From the NCBI GenBank assembly GCA_947460795.1, contig CANHJA010000137.1, positions 1-6,226 of the forward strand: DNA of 6,226 nt. The letters are read 5' to 3'. The notes under the pieces are model-generated. The model had not been told where the DNA came from, did not search any database, and saw only the letters and a program-made list of their open reading frames with translations. Shown piece by piece: positions 1 through 6,226 of this stretch. The stretch comes from Bacteroidota bacterium (lineage in GTDB: Bacteria; Bacteroidota; Bacteroidia; Chitinophagales; Chitinophagaceae). Each line of letters starts with the position of its first letter. Within the stretch, counting starts at the first letter, position 1. Made by a program: the position numbers and the translations under genes.

Positions 1-2148
1 AATGCTTACAATGCTTTGGTGAGTTGCAGTGAAATGGACAACGATTTAAAATTAAAAGAAATAGCGTTGTTTAATATTTCAAAATTAAGTTATGAAAACA
101 AAGATGAATCGCTTGCTGAAAAACAATTGTCAAACTTTTTAAAACAATTTCCAGCTTCTGAATATTCAACTGAAGCGATGGAGTTGTTAACATATTTGCA
201 AATTAAAAATAATCGATTTGATGATGCAATGATTGCCATGAATAAAATGAAATCCATTTCTACGTCCTTAATGAAATTGTATCAACGTGCTAATTACGCA
301 CGAGCAATACAAATGGTTTTGGATAATAATTTGGAAAAAGCATTGACTTACTTCGATGAGAGTAATCGATATAAATTAGACCCTATTATTGCAAGTTTAA
401 CTGCTTTTTGGCAAGCCGAAACATTGTATAGAATGGGGCGTTATGAAGCATCATTATCTTTTGCTGATTTTTTTATTAACAACACGAACGAGCAAGTTCT
501 AAAAGATTATCAATCAAAAGCCCATTTATTGAAATCGTATATTTATTTGCATACTGATGACAAAGAAAATCTAAACAAAGAACTTGCACTTCTTGCTGAT
601 ACCAATGCCTCTTCAACAGAAAAAATATTGGATTCAATAAAAGCTAATTTTATTCCAGAAAATAATTCGTTGGCAGAAAATGATTCTTATGTTTTGACCT
701 ACAATTTGCCTGAAGAAAAAACGAATTTTGTATATACTCCAATACCATTAAAGCCAATAGCACTCAACAAGGTTAGCACGACCGACAAAATGAATGATTA
801 TTATAAAATAGGCATTGGAAATGTATCTACTTATAATTTAGAAATAGGGTATAACTTAAGTAAAATTGCACAGATGCCTTTGTATGTAGATTATAGAAGC
901 ACTTCTTCATCAAGTGAGCGAATTAAATTTCAACGATTCAGCGAATCTCATTTAGGTGCAAAAACAGAAAAAAAAGTTGGCCGCTATTTAGTAAATGCAC
1001 AAGTTGCTTTTGACAGAAATAAACAATTTTATTATGGGTATAACCATCAAAAATATGATTATACTAATGCAGATATAAAACAAATTTTTAGCAATATTGG
1101 TATTCATATTGAAGGAAAAGATATGTTGATTAAAAATAAAAATATCAACTATTTTCCTACAACCTATCTAGGATTTTATACGGATAAATTTGGAGCTTCA
1201 GAGTTGAATGCTACTGCAGATTTGCCAATATTTTTTGAGAAAAATAGCAACACCACCACATTTTCTATTGGAGGAAATTTGAATTTAAATTCCTATCGAG
1301 TAAAAAATAGAGAGTCACAAAATAATTCAATGTTTTTGCTAAAACCATCTTTCACAAAAAAATATAAAGATGCGATTATAAAAGTAGGACTCTATCCTGT
1401 GGTGGCACAAAAATTGCATTTCCTTCCAGACGTATCCTACGCTTACTCTATAGGAAAACATCGAGCACAAATAATCGTTGGTTTGCAATCTTGCATTCGC
1501 TTAAATACATTTAAAGAAATAACAACCCAAAATCCTTTTATTTTTAATTATTATCGTAATAAGCAATCAAAAAACACAGAACTCTATGCTGGGATTAGCG
1601 GCAATTATTTGAATAACATCAGTTACTCATCAAAAATAGGGATTGCTCAGTATAAAAATATGCCAGTTTTTATAAATGACACAGCATTTGATAATAAACA
1701 ATTTAATGTTGCCTTTGAGCCCAATGCACTTGGACTAATTTTTGAAGGGTCAGCAAATTATACTTTTAATTCAAATTTTTTAGCAGGAGTTAATTTGTCA
1801 TTTAAACCGATAATAAAAACGGAATTTGATCAAAAAATTTGGGGATATCAACCCTATACTTTTGATTTGTATGCGAAAGCTAAACCTATGAATGATGTAA
1901 TTATAAAAGCGGCTATATTGTATCGTTCAGGTTCAAATTACATTGAAAAAAATAACACTGTAAAAACGTTATCTGGTGCAGTTGATTTTAATATAGGGGC
2001 TAATTATTTTATTAATAAAAAATGGAATGTATATTTAGATATTAATAATTTATTTAATAATAGATATGAACGTTGGTATGGCTATGAAAATTTTGGCACC
2101 AATATTCAATTGGGATTAATCAGAACCTTTAATTCAAAAATTAAATAA
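1..2148 (+). CDS. TPR-repeat / plugless outer-membrane beta-barrel fusion protein (5' partial)
   Basis: The reading frame is open to the first base of the window, so the true start and any signal peptide lie upstream; the TTG at 16 and GTG at 19 are internal codons. The first part (about 49-480) holds four TPR-like helical hairpins, with tell-tale stretches such as AEKQLSNFLKQFP, LEKALTYFDESNRY and AETLYRMGRYEASL. About 610-783 is a non-repetitive, proline-containing linker (YNLPEEKTNFVYTPIPLKPI). From about 784 to the end, alternating polar/aromatic strands form an outer-membrane barrel ending in NNLFNNRYERWYGYENFG and a final strand with Phe, as in TonB-dependent receptor C-termini. There is no room for a plug domain and no TonB box is visible, so transport by TonB is doubtful. 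From memory, Bacteroidota often carry a large TPR protein and a similar plugless barrel as separate adjacent genes; here they are in one frame. The HU-SPOR gene follows 70 bp downstream. The barrel call is confident; its function is unknown. Confidence 0.85.
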   Translation, partial: NAYNALVSCSEMDNDLKLKEIALFNISKLSYENKDESLAEKQLSNFLKQFPASEYSTEAMELLTYLQIKNNRFDDAMIAMNKMKSISTSLMKLYQRANYARAIQMVLDNNLEKALTYFDESNRYKLDPIIASLTAFWQAETLYRMGRYEASLSFADFFINNTNEQVLKDYQSKAHLLKSYIYLHTDDKENLNKELALLADTNASSTEKILDSIKANFIPENNSLAENDSYVLTYNLPEEKTNFVYTPIPLKPIALNKVSTTDKMNDYYKIGIGNVSTYNLEIGYNLSKIAQMPLYVDYRSTSSSSERIKFQRFSESHLGAKTEKKVGRYLVNAQVAFDRNKQFYYGYNHQKYDYTNADIKQIFSNIGIHIEGKDMLIKNKNINYFPTTYLGFYTDKFGASELNATADLPIFFEKNSNTTTFSIGGNLNLNSYRVKNRESQNNSMFLLKPSFTKKYKDAIIKVGLYPVVAQKLHFLPDVSYAYSIGKHRAQIIVGLQSCIRLNTFKEITTQNPFIFNYYRNKQSKNTELYAGISGNYLNNISYSSKIGIAQYKNMPVFINDTAFDNKQFNVAFEPNALGLIFEGSANYTFNSNFLAGVNLSFKPIIKTEFDQKIWGYQPYTFDLYAKAKPMNDVIIKAAILYRSGSNYIEKNNTVKTLSGAVDFNIGANYFINKKWNVYLDINNLFNNRYERWYGYENFGTNIQLGLIRTFNSKIK

Positions 2149-2170
2149 TATAATTTTATTTTGGTTTTTT
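2137..2170 (+). terminator. Weak AT-only hairpin followed by T-rich tract
   Basis: AAAATTA (2137-2143) and TAATTTT (2151-2157) form a perfect 7-bp stem with a 7-nt loop that overlaps the stop codon of the barrel gene. It is followed by a T-rich run to 2170. The stem contains only A-T pairs, so it would be unstable. It could be a weak or leaky terminator between the barrel gene and the HU-SPOR gene, or simply a chance product of base composition. Confidence 0.22.
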
Positions 2171-2184
2171 AGGCTTTACTTTTG
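2154..2184 (+). promoter_or_regulatory. Candidate Bacteroidota-type promoter for the HU-SPOR gene
   Basis: TACTTTTG at 2177-2184 matches all fixed positions of the Bacteroidota -7 consensus TAnnTTTG. With a 19-bp spacer, the -33 position falls at 2154-2157, which reads TTTT instead of the consensus TTTG. The predicted transcript would start near 2190, leaving a leader of roughly 30 nt before the ATG at 2219. The region is very T-rich, so a chance match is quite possible, and the imperfect -33 element lowers confidence. Confidence 0.35.
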
Positions 2185-2218
2185 CTTTACTTTTTTAATT
2201 TTATAACAAGCTACAAAC

Positions 2219-3181
2219 ATGGATATCGGAAAATATATTGGGAAATTTCTTATCAAAAACAAATATTGCAGTCTTTCTGGATTGGGTGTTTTTGAATTAA
2301 AAAAAGTTCCAGCGTATGAGCAAAAAGGAGAGATTGTCAATCCTGTGCATCAAGTTACTTTTACTCCTATAGGTAGTATTGACGATACTTTTGCATCTTT
2401 TATAGCCTCATTTGAAAATGTGAGCATCAGCAATGCAGCAAATAATATTAAAGAATATTGTAGAAACGCAAAAGAGGAAATAGAAATAAATGGCAAATTC
2501 GCTATTGAAAATTTAGGAAATTTAAGTTCTTCTAATGGTAAATTGGTATTTCATCAAAATGCCGATTTAAATTTAGGGCTAAGTCCAGTTTCTATAACCC
2601 CTATTGAAATTAAGCCAATTAATACTGAACCCCAAGAAAAAGTAAAAGAAGATTTCAGTTATCCACCAGCGAACACGACCTATTTGAGAAGTAAATCAAA
2701 AAATTGGACAAAGATTCTTGTTGCAATATTTATAACAGCCGCTATCGGAGTTGCAGGTTATTTTGGATATAGTTATTTTAAAACAGCTAATAATAAACCC
2801 ATTGAAACAGAAACAATGCCTGTTCAATTAGATACTACTGCATCGCAAACAACGACAGATACAACTTCATTGTTAGACAACAACTCGGTACAACAGGATA
2901 CTACTTCAACACAATCTCCTACAACTACTGATACTCTTGCAAAACCTATGGCAGTAGGAAAAGAATATAAAGTTCAAATTTTTACATTTGTTGATGAAGC
3001 AAAAGCAATTGCCAAAGTAAAAAAATTGAGTGGATATGGAAATAAAGCGTCTGTTATTAATTCAAACGGTCAATATGTGGTTGCTATAGTAGCATCTAAT
3101 CCACAAAATGATACTACAAAATTAGTTGATTCTTTGCGTCTATTTTTCAACCCAAAAGGGCAAGTGCACATTATTAATTAA
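2219..3181 (+). CDS. HU-CCDC81 / transmembrane / SPOR domain protein
   Basis: This is a 320-residue single-pass inner-membrane protein. Residues about 1-125 form two HU/IHF-like units as in the bacterial HU-CCDC81 family. The first carries GLGVFELKKVPAYEQ followed by NPVHQVTFTP, resembling the HU strand and DNA-binding arm; the second carries NLGNLSSSNGKLVFH. Residues about 164-186 are a transmembrane helix preceded by several lysines and an arginine, which puts the HU part in the cytoplasm by the positive-inside rule. Residues about 190-246 are a Thr/Gln/Asp-rich linker. Residues about 248-320 are a SPOR domain (YKVQIFTFVDEAKAIAKVKK, then QYVVAIVAS), a fold known to bind denuded septal peptidoglycan. 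An in-frame TAA at 2204-2206 and the next Met only at residue 200 make ATG 2219 the sole plausible start. No Shine-Dalgarno is present; the leader before ATG is A-rich. Published domain analysis of the family proposed a link between chromosome and division-site wall; that role is not experimentally shown here. Confidence 0.93.
   Translation: MDIGKYIGKFLIKNKYCSLSGLGVFELKKVPAYEQKGEIVNPVHQVTFTPIGSIDDTFASFIASFENVSISNAANNIKEYCRNAKEEIEINGKFAIENLGNLSSSNGKLVFHQNADLNLGLSPVSITPIEIKPINTEPQEKVKEDFSYPPANTTYLRSKSKNWTKILVAIFITAAIGVAGYFGYSYFKTANNKPIETETMPVQLDTTASQTTTDTTSLLDNNSVQQDTTSTQSPTTTDTLAKPMAVGKEYKVQIFTFVDEAKAIAKVKKLSGYGNKASVINSNGQYVVAIVASNPQNDTTKLVDSLRLFFNPKGQVHIIN
2831..2938 (+). other. Thr-rich periplasmic linker with repeated D-T-T/L motifs
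   Basis: Residues 205-240 of the HU-SPOR protein hold DTT at 205, 214 and 227 and DTL at 238. All fit the Bacteroidota general O-glycosylation sequon D-(S/T)-(A/I/L/V/M/T). The segment lies between the transmembrane helix and the SPOR domain, on the periplasmic side where this glycosylation occurs. Glycosylation is predicted, not shown; low-complexity Thr/Asp composition alone could produce such matches. Confidence 0.5.
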
Positions 3182-3191
3182 TAATTGTGAA

Positions 3192-3236
3192 ATGAGTGAT
3201 TATTGTTGTACTCATGGTATAAATAACATCATTTAT
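3192..3236. terminator. Convergent intergenic region with two weak inverted repeats
   Basis: The 51-bp gap between the convergent HU-SPOR and MurF/Alr genes carries ATGAGT (3192-3197) paired with ACTCAT (3210-3215), extendable by a G-T pair. A second repeat, ATAAAT (3219-3224) with ATTTAT (3231-3236), overlaps the MurF/Alr stop codon. Their position suggests a shared bidirectional terminator for the two converging transcripts. Neither stem is long or GC-rich and no clear uridine run follows, so the call is positional as much as structural. Confidence 0.35.
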
Positions 3237-5731
3237 TCTTCAAAATAAACTCTTTTTACTCGTTGAGAAATACCAGTAAGAATTTCGTAAGGAATCGTGT
3301 CTGCCCATTTGGCAAGCTGCTCAACTGGCAATTCTTCTCCAAACACAACAACGATATCCCCTTCTTGAGCTTGTGGAACATCCGTAATATCCAACATGCA
3401 CATATCCATGCATACATTGCCAACAATGGGCACTAAATGGCCATTTAAAAACATTTTACCCACTCCATTGCCCAGTCTTCTTGATATACCATCCGCATAG
3501 CCAACACTCACAGTGCCAATTATTGTGTCTCTATTGAGCACCCCTTTTCGATTGTAGCCGATTGTTTCCGTTGAGGGCACTTTTTTAATTTGAGAAATAA
3601 TAGTTTTCATTCGGCTAACATTTTTTAGTTTATTTTTCATGGATTGACTTCCGTTAATACCATATAAACCCAATCCCAATCGAACCATGTCGAAATGCAA
3701 ATCAGGATGACGAACAATACCCGATGAATTGCACAAATGCTTAATGAAAGGATAGCCTATTCCTTTTTGCAGTTGTTTACTCATTGTCAAAAAAAGTTGA
3801 GCCTGATGTTTTGTAAAATCATCAAGTCCTGGATCCTCACTTCCTGAAAGGTGTGAGAATACAGAAACAACTTTTACTTCCGGATGAATATTGAGTTGCT
3901 CAACTAAGTTTTTGATTTCTGCTTTTTCAAAACCTAAGCGGTGCATTCCGGTATCGATTTTGATGTGAATAGGAAAATTCAAAGTAGATGTTTCTTGCAG
4001 CTCTTCAATCATTTTTTGAAGAATTCTGAAATTATAGATTTCTGGTTCGAGATTCCATTCAATTAATTGTGAAAACGAATTTTCATCCGCATTCATAACC
4101 ATAATAGGCAGTTTAATACCTGCTTTTCGCAATGCTATTCCTTCGTCGGAATAGGCAACCGCTAAATAGTTCACCCCTTCAAACTGCAATTTATTCGCAA
4201 TTTCAAAACTGCCACTGCCATATGAAAAAGCTTTCACCATTGCCATGATTTGGGTGCCTGGTTTTAGTATCGCTTGAAACTGTTTGTAGTTGTCCAACAA
4301 ATTATTTAAATTTATTTCTACTACTGTTTGATGAATTCTTTCTTGCAATCGTTTTGCAATTTTTTCAAATTCAAATTTTCGGGCACCTTTAATTAAAATA
4401 CTTTCGTTGCTGTAAGAAGAGGTGTCCATGCTTTCTAAAAAAGCATCTGTTGTTTTATAAAAAGTTGATTGGAGTTTTCTGTTGTTTCTAAAAATGGCTT
4501 TATTTCTGGTCAGTGTTTCACCGATTCCTATAAATTTTTGAATCTTTTTTTGCTTTAATAAATCTGCAACTTCGTCGTACAATTCGTTCTCTCTGCCACT
4601 TTGAAAAATATCGGAAAGAATCACGGTTTTTTCTTCGTGTTGATTTTGTTGTAATAAAAAATCCAATGCAATTGTAAAAGAGGAAACATCAGAATTGTAA
4701 CTATCATTGATTAAGGTACAATTATTAATGCCTTTCATCAATTCTAACCGCATTGCAATGTATGTAAGTTTTGATATTCTTTGTTGAATCAAATTTTGAT
4801 CAATATTTAAATGCAACATGGTTAACCAACAATGAACGCTGTCTTCAATATACGCATCATCACTAAAAGGGATTGTGATTTCGAGCGTTTCATTTTGATA
4901 AACTGCCGTTAGTTTTGTTTGAAAATTTTCTTTTATAATTGAAGTGATTTGCAAACCAGCATCGAGTTTTTTACTCCACGTTAAGAGCTTAATTTCTCGC
5001 CCTTGATTTTGTTTAATGTTTGTGGCAAATTGTAAAATACATTCATGTAAAACAGCATAATCTTTGTTGTAAATAAGCACATCGCTGTGTTGAAATAATT
5101 TTAGTTTTTCGTTTACTTTATGCTTGATGTTTAAGAAGCCTTCATTATGGGTTTCGCCAATATTTGTAAAAATGCCAATGTTTGGTTTAATCATTTTTTC
5201 GAGCTGATCCATCTCATCGGTTTGCGAAATGCCTGCTTCGAAAATACCTAAATTATGTTCATTATTGATTTGCCAAACTGACAAAGGTACTCCAATTTGC
5301 GAATTAAAACTTTTGGGACTTCGAACAATTTTAAAATCGTTTTCTAACAACTGATAAAGCCATTCTTTCACAATTGTTTTCCCGTTACTACCTGTGATTC
5401 CTATAATTGGAAAAGAAAATTTGGTTCGATACCAAGCAACAATTTGTTGTATCGCTTGCACGGTGTTTTTTACTTCAATAAACCATGCATCTTTGAATGA
5501 TGAAATATTTTTTATTTCTTCACTTACTAAAAAACAACGAACTCCTGCATTGTATACTTGTTCAATAAATTGATGTGCATTTCTTCTTTCTGTAACAATT
5601 GGTATAAAAATTGAAGAGGATGGATAGGCAATTTTTCGACTATCGATTAATAAATTATCAATGGCGAAGTTTTTCCCAGCTACTATGATTTTCCCTTTTA
5701 CAACCGTATTAATTTCGCTAGTGTGAATCAT
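3233..5731 (-). CDS. murF-alr: Bifunctional UDP-MurNAc-tripeptide:D-Ala-D-Ala ligase / alanine racemase (MurF-Alr)
   Basis: This is an 832-residue cytoplasmic enzyme of peptidoglycan precursor synthesis. Residues 1 to about 466 (about 4331-5731) are MurF, which adds D-Ala-D-Ala to UDP-MurNAc-tripeptide using ATP. It shows the P-loop GITGSNGKT (111-119, Lys118), SFNSQIGVPL (141-150), FEAG (164-167), the NIGETH motif (190-195) and NDSYNSD (342-348). Residues about 468-832 (about 3233-4330) are a PLP-dependent alanine racemase making D-Ala. It has the PLP lysine in MVKAFSYG (Lys500) and KIDTGMHRLG (Lys591 and Arg598, matching the carbamoylated Lys129 and Arg136 of the Geobacillus enzyme). MVRLGLGLYG holds Arg684, the likely PLP ring contact. 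The catalytic Tyr726 is in IGYNRKG, and GYADG and VCMDMCM follow. All key residues are retained, so both halves should be active. The two domains join with almost no linker. This fusion is common in Bacteroidota. An in-frame stop at 5735-5737 fixes ATG 5731 as the start; the site upstream is A-rich without Shine-Dalgarno. It overlaps the upstream terC-like gene by 14 bp, implying co-transcription. Confidence 0.97.
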   Translation of the reverse strand: MIHTSEINTVVKGKIIVAGKNFAIDNLLIDSRKIAYPSSSIFIPIVTERRNAHQFIEQVYNAGVRCFLVSEEIKNISSFKDAWFIEVKNTVQAIQQIVAWYRTKFSFPIIGITGSNGKTIVKEWLYQLLENDFKIVRSPKSFNSQIGVPLSVWQINNEHNLGIFEAGISQTDEMDQLEKMIKPNIGIFTNIGETHNEGFLNIKHKVNEKLKLFQHSDVLIYNKDYAVLHECILQFATNIKQNQGREIKLLTWSKKLDAGLQITSIIKENFQTKLTAVYQNETLEITIPFSDDAYIEDSVHCWLTMLHLNIDQNLIQQRISKLTYIAMRLELMKGINNCTLINDSYNSDVSSFTIALDFLLQQNQHEEKTVILSDIFQSGRENELYDEVADLLKQKKIQKFIGIGETLTRNKAIFRNNRKLQSTFYKTTDAFLESMDTSSYSNESILIKGARKFEFEKIAKRLQERIHQTVVEINLNNLLDNYKQFQAILKPGTQIMAMVKAFSYGSGSFEIANKLQFEGVNYLAVAYSDEGIALRKAGIKLPIMVMNADENSFSQLIEWNLEPEIYNFRILQKMIEELQETSTLNFPIHIKIDTGMHRLGFEKAEIKNLVEQLNIHPEVKVVSVFSHLSGSEDPGLDDFTKHQAQLFLTMSKQLQKGIGYPFIKHLCNSSGIVRHPDLHFDMVRLGLGLYGINGSQSMKNKLKNVSRMKTIISQIKKVPSTETIGYNRKGVLNRDTIIGTVSVGYADGISRRLGNGVGKMFLNGHLVPIVGNVCMDMCMLDITDVPQAQEGDIVVVFGEELPVEQLAKWADTIPYEILTGISQRVKRVYFEE
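5718..5731 (-). other. 14-bp gene overlap, TerC stop / MurF-Alr start
   Basis: The TAG stop of the TerC-family gene (5718-5720) lies 14 bp inside the start of the MurF-Alr gene (ATG at 5731-5729), in a different frame. With no Shine-Dalgarno and no recognisable promoter just upstream of the second gene, ribosomes finishing TerC are a plausible source of initiation (translational coupling). Confidence 0.8.
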
Positions 5732-6226
5732 GTGTTAGTTTACTTTTTTTACGGTTATGATACATTGAATAAAAAATGGAACCCGATATGCAGGATATTA
5801 TAACCAATAACGAAATCCAATTCGGAAGCTCCACATCAATTAATCCTAGAAACATTTTAGCTCCTATGAAAATTAATACAATGGCTATTCCTTGCTGTAA
5901 ATAATCAAATTGATCGGCAGCTTTTTGCAAAATAAAAAACAACGCACGAAGCCCTAATACAGCAAATATGTTTGAAGAAAAAACGACTAAATTGTCAGTA
6001 GATATTGCAAAAACAGCTGGAATAGAATCAAGTGCGAACACAATATCGGTTATTCCAATAATTAAAATAGCTAAAAATAATTTTGTAAAAAAGGCTTTGC
6101 CATCTTTTTGAATTACAAACTTTCCTTCTGGTTCGATCTCCGTATAGCGTAAATATTTACGAATAAATTTATAAATTTTGCCATCTTTCACATCGTTTTC
6201 CTCTTCAGGATTGCTTACAAACAAGG
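5718..6226 (-). CDS. TerC/Alx-family integral membrane protein (5' partial)
   Basis: This is the C-terminal part, about 169 codons, of a TerC-family protein. The frame is open to the window edge, and the TTG at 6224 is an internal Leu codon rather than a start. Family members usually have around 270-330 residues and seven or more helices, so the N-terminal helices lie beyond the window. Visible are a charged cytoplasmic-type loop (NPEEENDVKDGKIYKFIRKYL), then four hydrophobic segments. The first contains the family signature ITDIVFALDSIPAVFAIS with two intramembrane aspartates, the second SSNIFAVLGLRALFF. The protein ends in a short basic tail, NRKKSKLTHDSH. Characterised relatives (Alx in Escherichia coli, TerC-type proteins in Bacillus) export Mn2+ or supply metal to secreted enzymes; TerC itself was named for tellurite resistance. 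The substrate here cannot be told from sequence. It is upstream of and overlaps MurF-Alr, so the two are probably one operon. Confidence 0.93.
   Translation of the reverse strand, partial: LFVSNPEEENDVKDGKIYKFIRKYLRYTEIEPEGKFVIQKDGKAFFTKLFLAILIIGITDIVFALDSIPAVFAISTDNLVVFSSNIFAVLGLRALFFILQKAADQFDYLQQGIAIVLIFIGAKMFLGLIDVELPNWISLLVIISCISGSIFYSMYHNRKKSKLTHDSH

Noticed and set aside
16..21. TTG (16) or GTG (19) as the start codon of the TPR-barrel gene
   Set aside because: The frame stays open to base 1 (residues NAYNA precede it), and the protein would begin inside the TPR region without a signal peptide, which an outer-membrane barrel needs. The gene is simply cut by the window edge.
784..2148. 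Ordinary TonB-dependent nutrient receptor (SusC-like)
   Set aside because: There is no plug domain, no TonB box, no SusC signature and no SusD-like neighbour. Only the C-terminal barrel strands resemble that family.
2149..2218. Small RNA or riboswitch in the T-rich 70-bp gap
   Set aside because: No GC-containing stem or conserved aptamer-like structure is visible; the gap is too short and consists mainly of A/T runs.
2219..2600. Plain HU/IHF nucleoid protein
   Set aside because: The protein is far longer than the roughly 90 residues of HU, has two HU-like units and continues into a transmembrane helix and SPOR domain.
3233..5731. Two separate genes (murF and alr) merged by a sequencing error
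   Set aside because: The continuous frame with intact motifs on both sides matches a fusion that is widespread in Bacteroidota, so no error is needed to explain it.
6213..6226. TTG at 6224 as the start of the TerC-family gene
   Set aside because: A start here would remove the N-terminal membrane helices of the family. The frame continues beyond the window, so the codon is an internal Leu.
3233..6226. Defence system, prophage or mobile element cargo
   Set aside because: All four genes are typical envelope or housekeeping families with similar AT-rich composition. There are no integrase, transposase, direct repeats or tRNA junctions.

Overview
This window comes from an AT-rich genome, almost certainly a member of the Bacteroidota. 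The evidence is the gene families. There is a MurF-alanine racemase fusion of the type common in that phylum, and an HU-CCDC81/transmembrane/SPOR protein, an architecture largely known from Bacteroidota. There is also an outer-membrane barrel with a TonB-receptor-like C-terminus. Start codons lack a Shine-Dalgarno sequence, and one short intergenic stretch holds a TAnnTTTG-type -7 element. I cannot place it below phylum level from sequence alone.

The layout is two convergent gene pairs. On the + strand (1-3181) lies a 5'-truncated gene encoding TPR repeats joined in one frame to a plugless outer-membrane beta-barrel. After a 70-bp gap comes a complete gene for a single-pass inner-membrane protein with a cytoplasmic HU-like DNA-binding module and a periplasmic peptidoglycan-binding SPOR domain. 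On the - strand (3233-6226), read right to left, lies the 3' part of a TerC-family membrane protein gene. It overlaps by 14 bp the complete gene for bifunctional MurF/alanine racemase. The two pairs meet in a 51-bp intergenic stretch with two weak inverted repeats. No gap exceeds 300 bp. I see no RNA genes, mobile elements, CRISPR arrays or long repeats.

The unifying theme is the cell envelope. MurF/Alr makes D-alanine and the UDP-MurNAc-pentapeptide. The HU-TM-SPOR protein could connect the nucleoid to septal peptidoglycan. The TPR-barrel protein could provide an outer-membrane partner in the periplasm. The most interesting point is the + strand pair: one polypeptide spanning DNA to peptidoglycan sits next to an outer-membrane barrel with a TPR arm. 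Together they could form an uncharacterised chromosome-to-envelope tether. The domain assignments are strong. The idea that they work as a system is inference.
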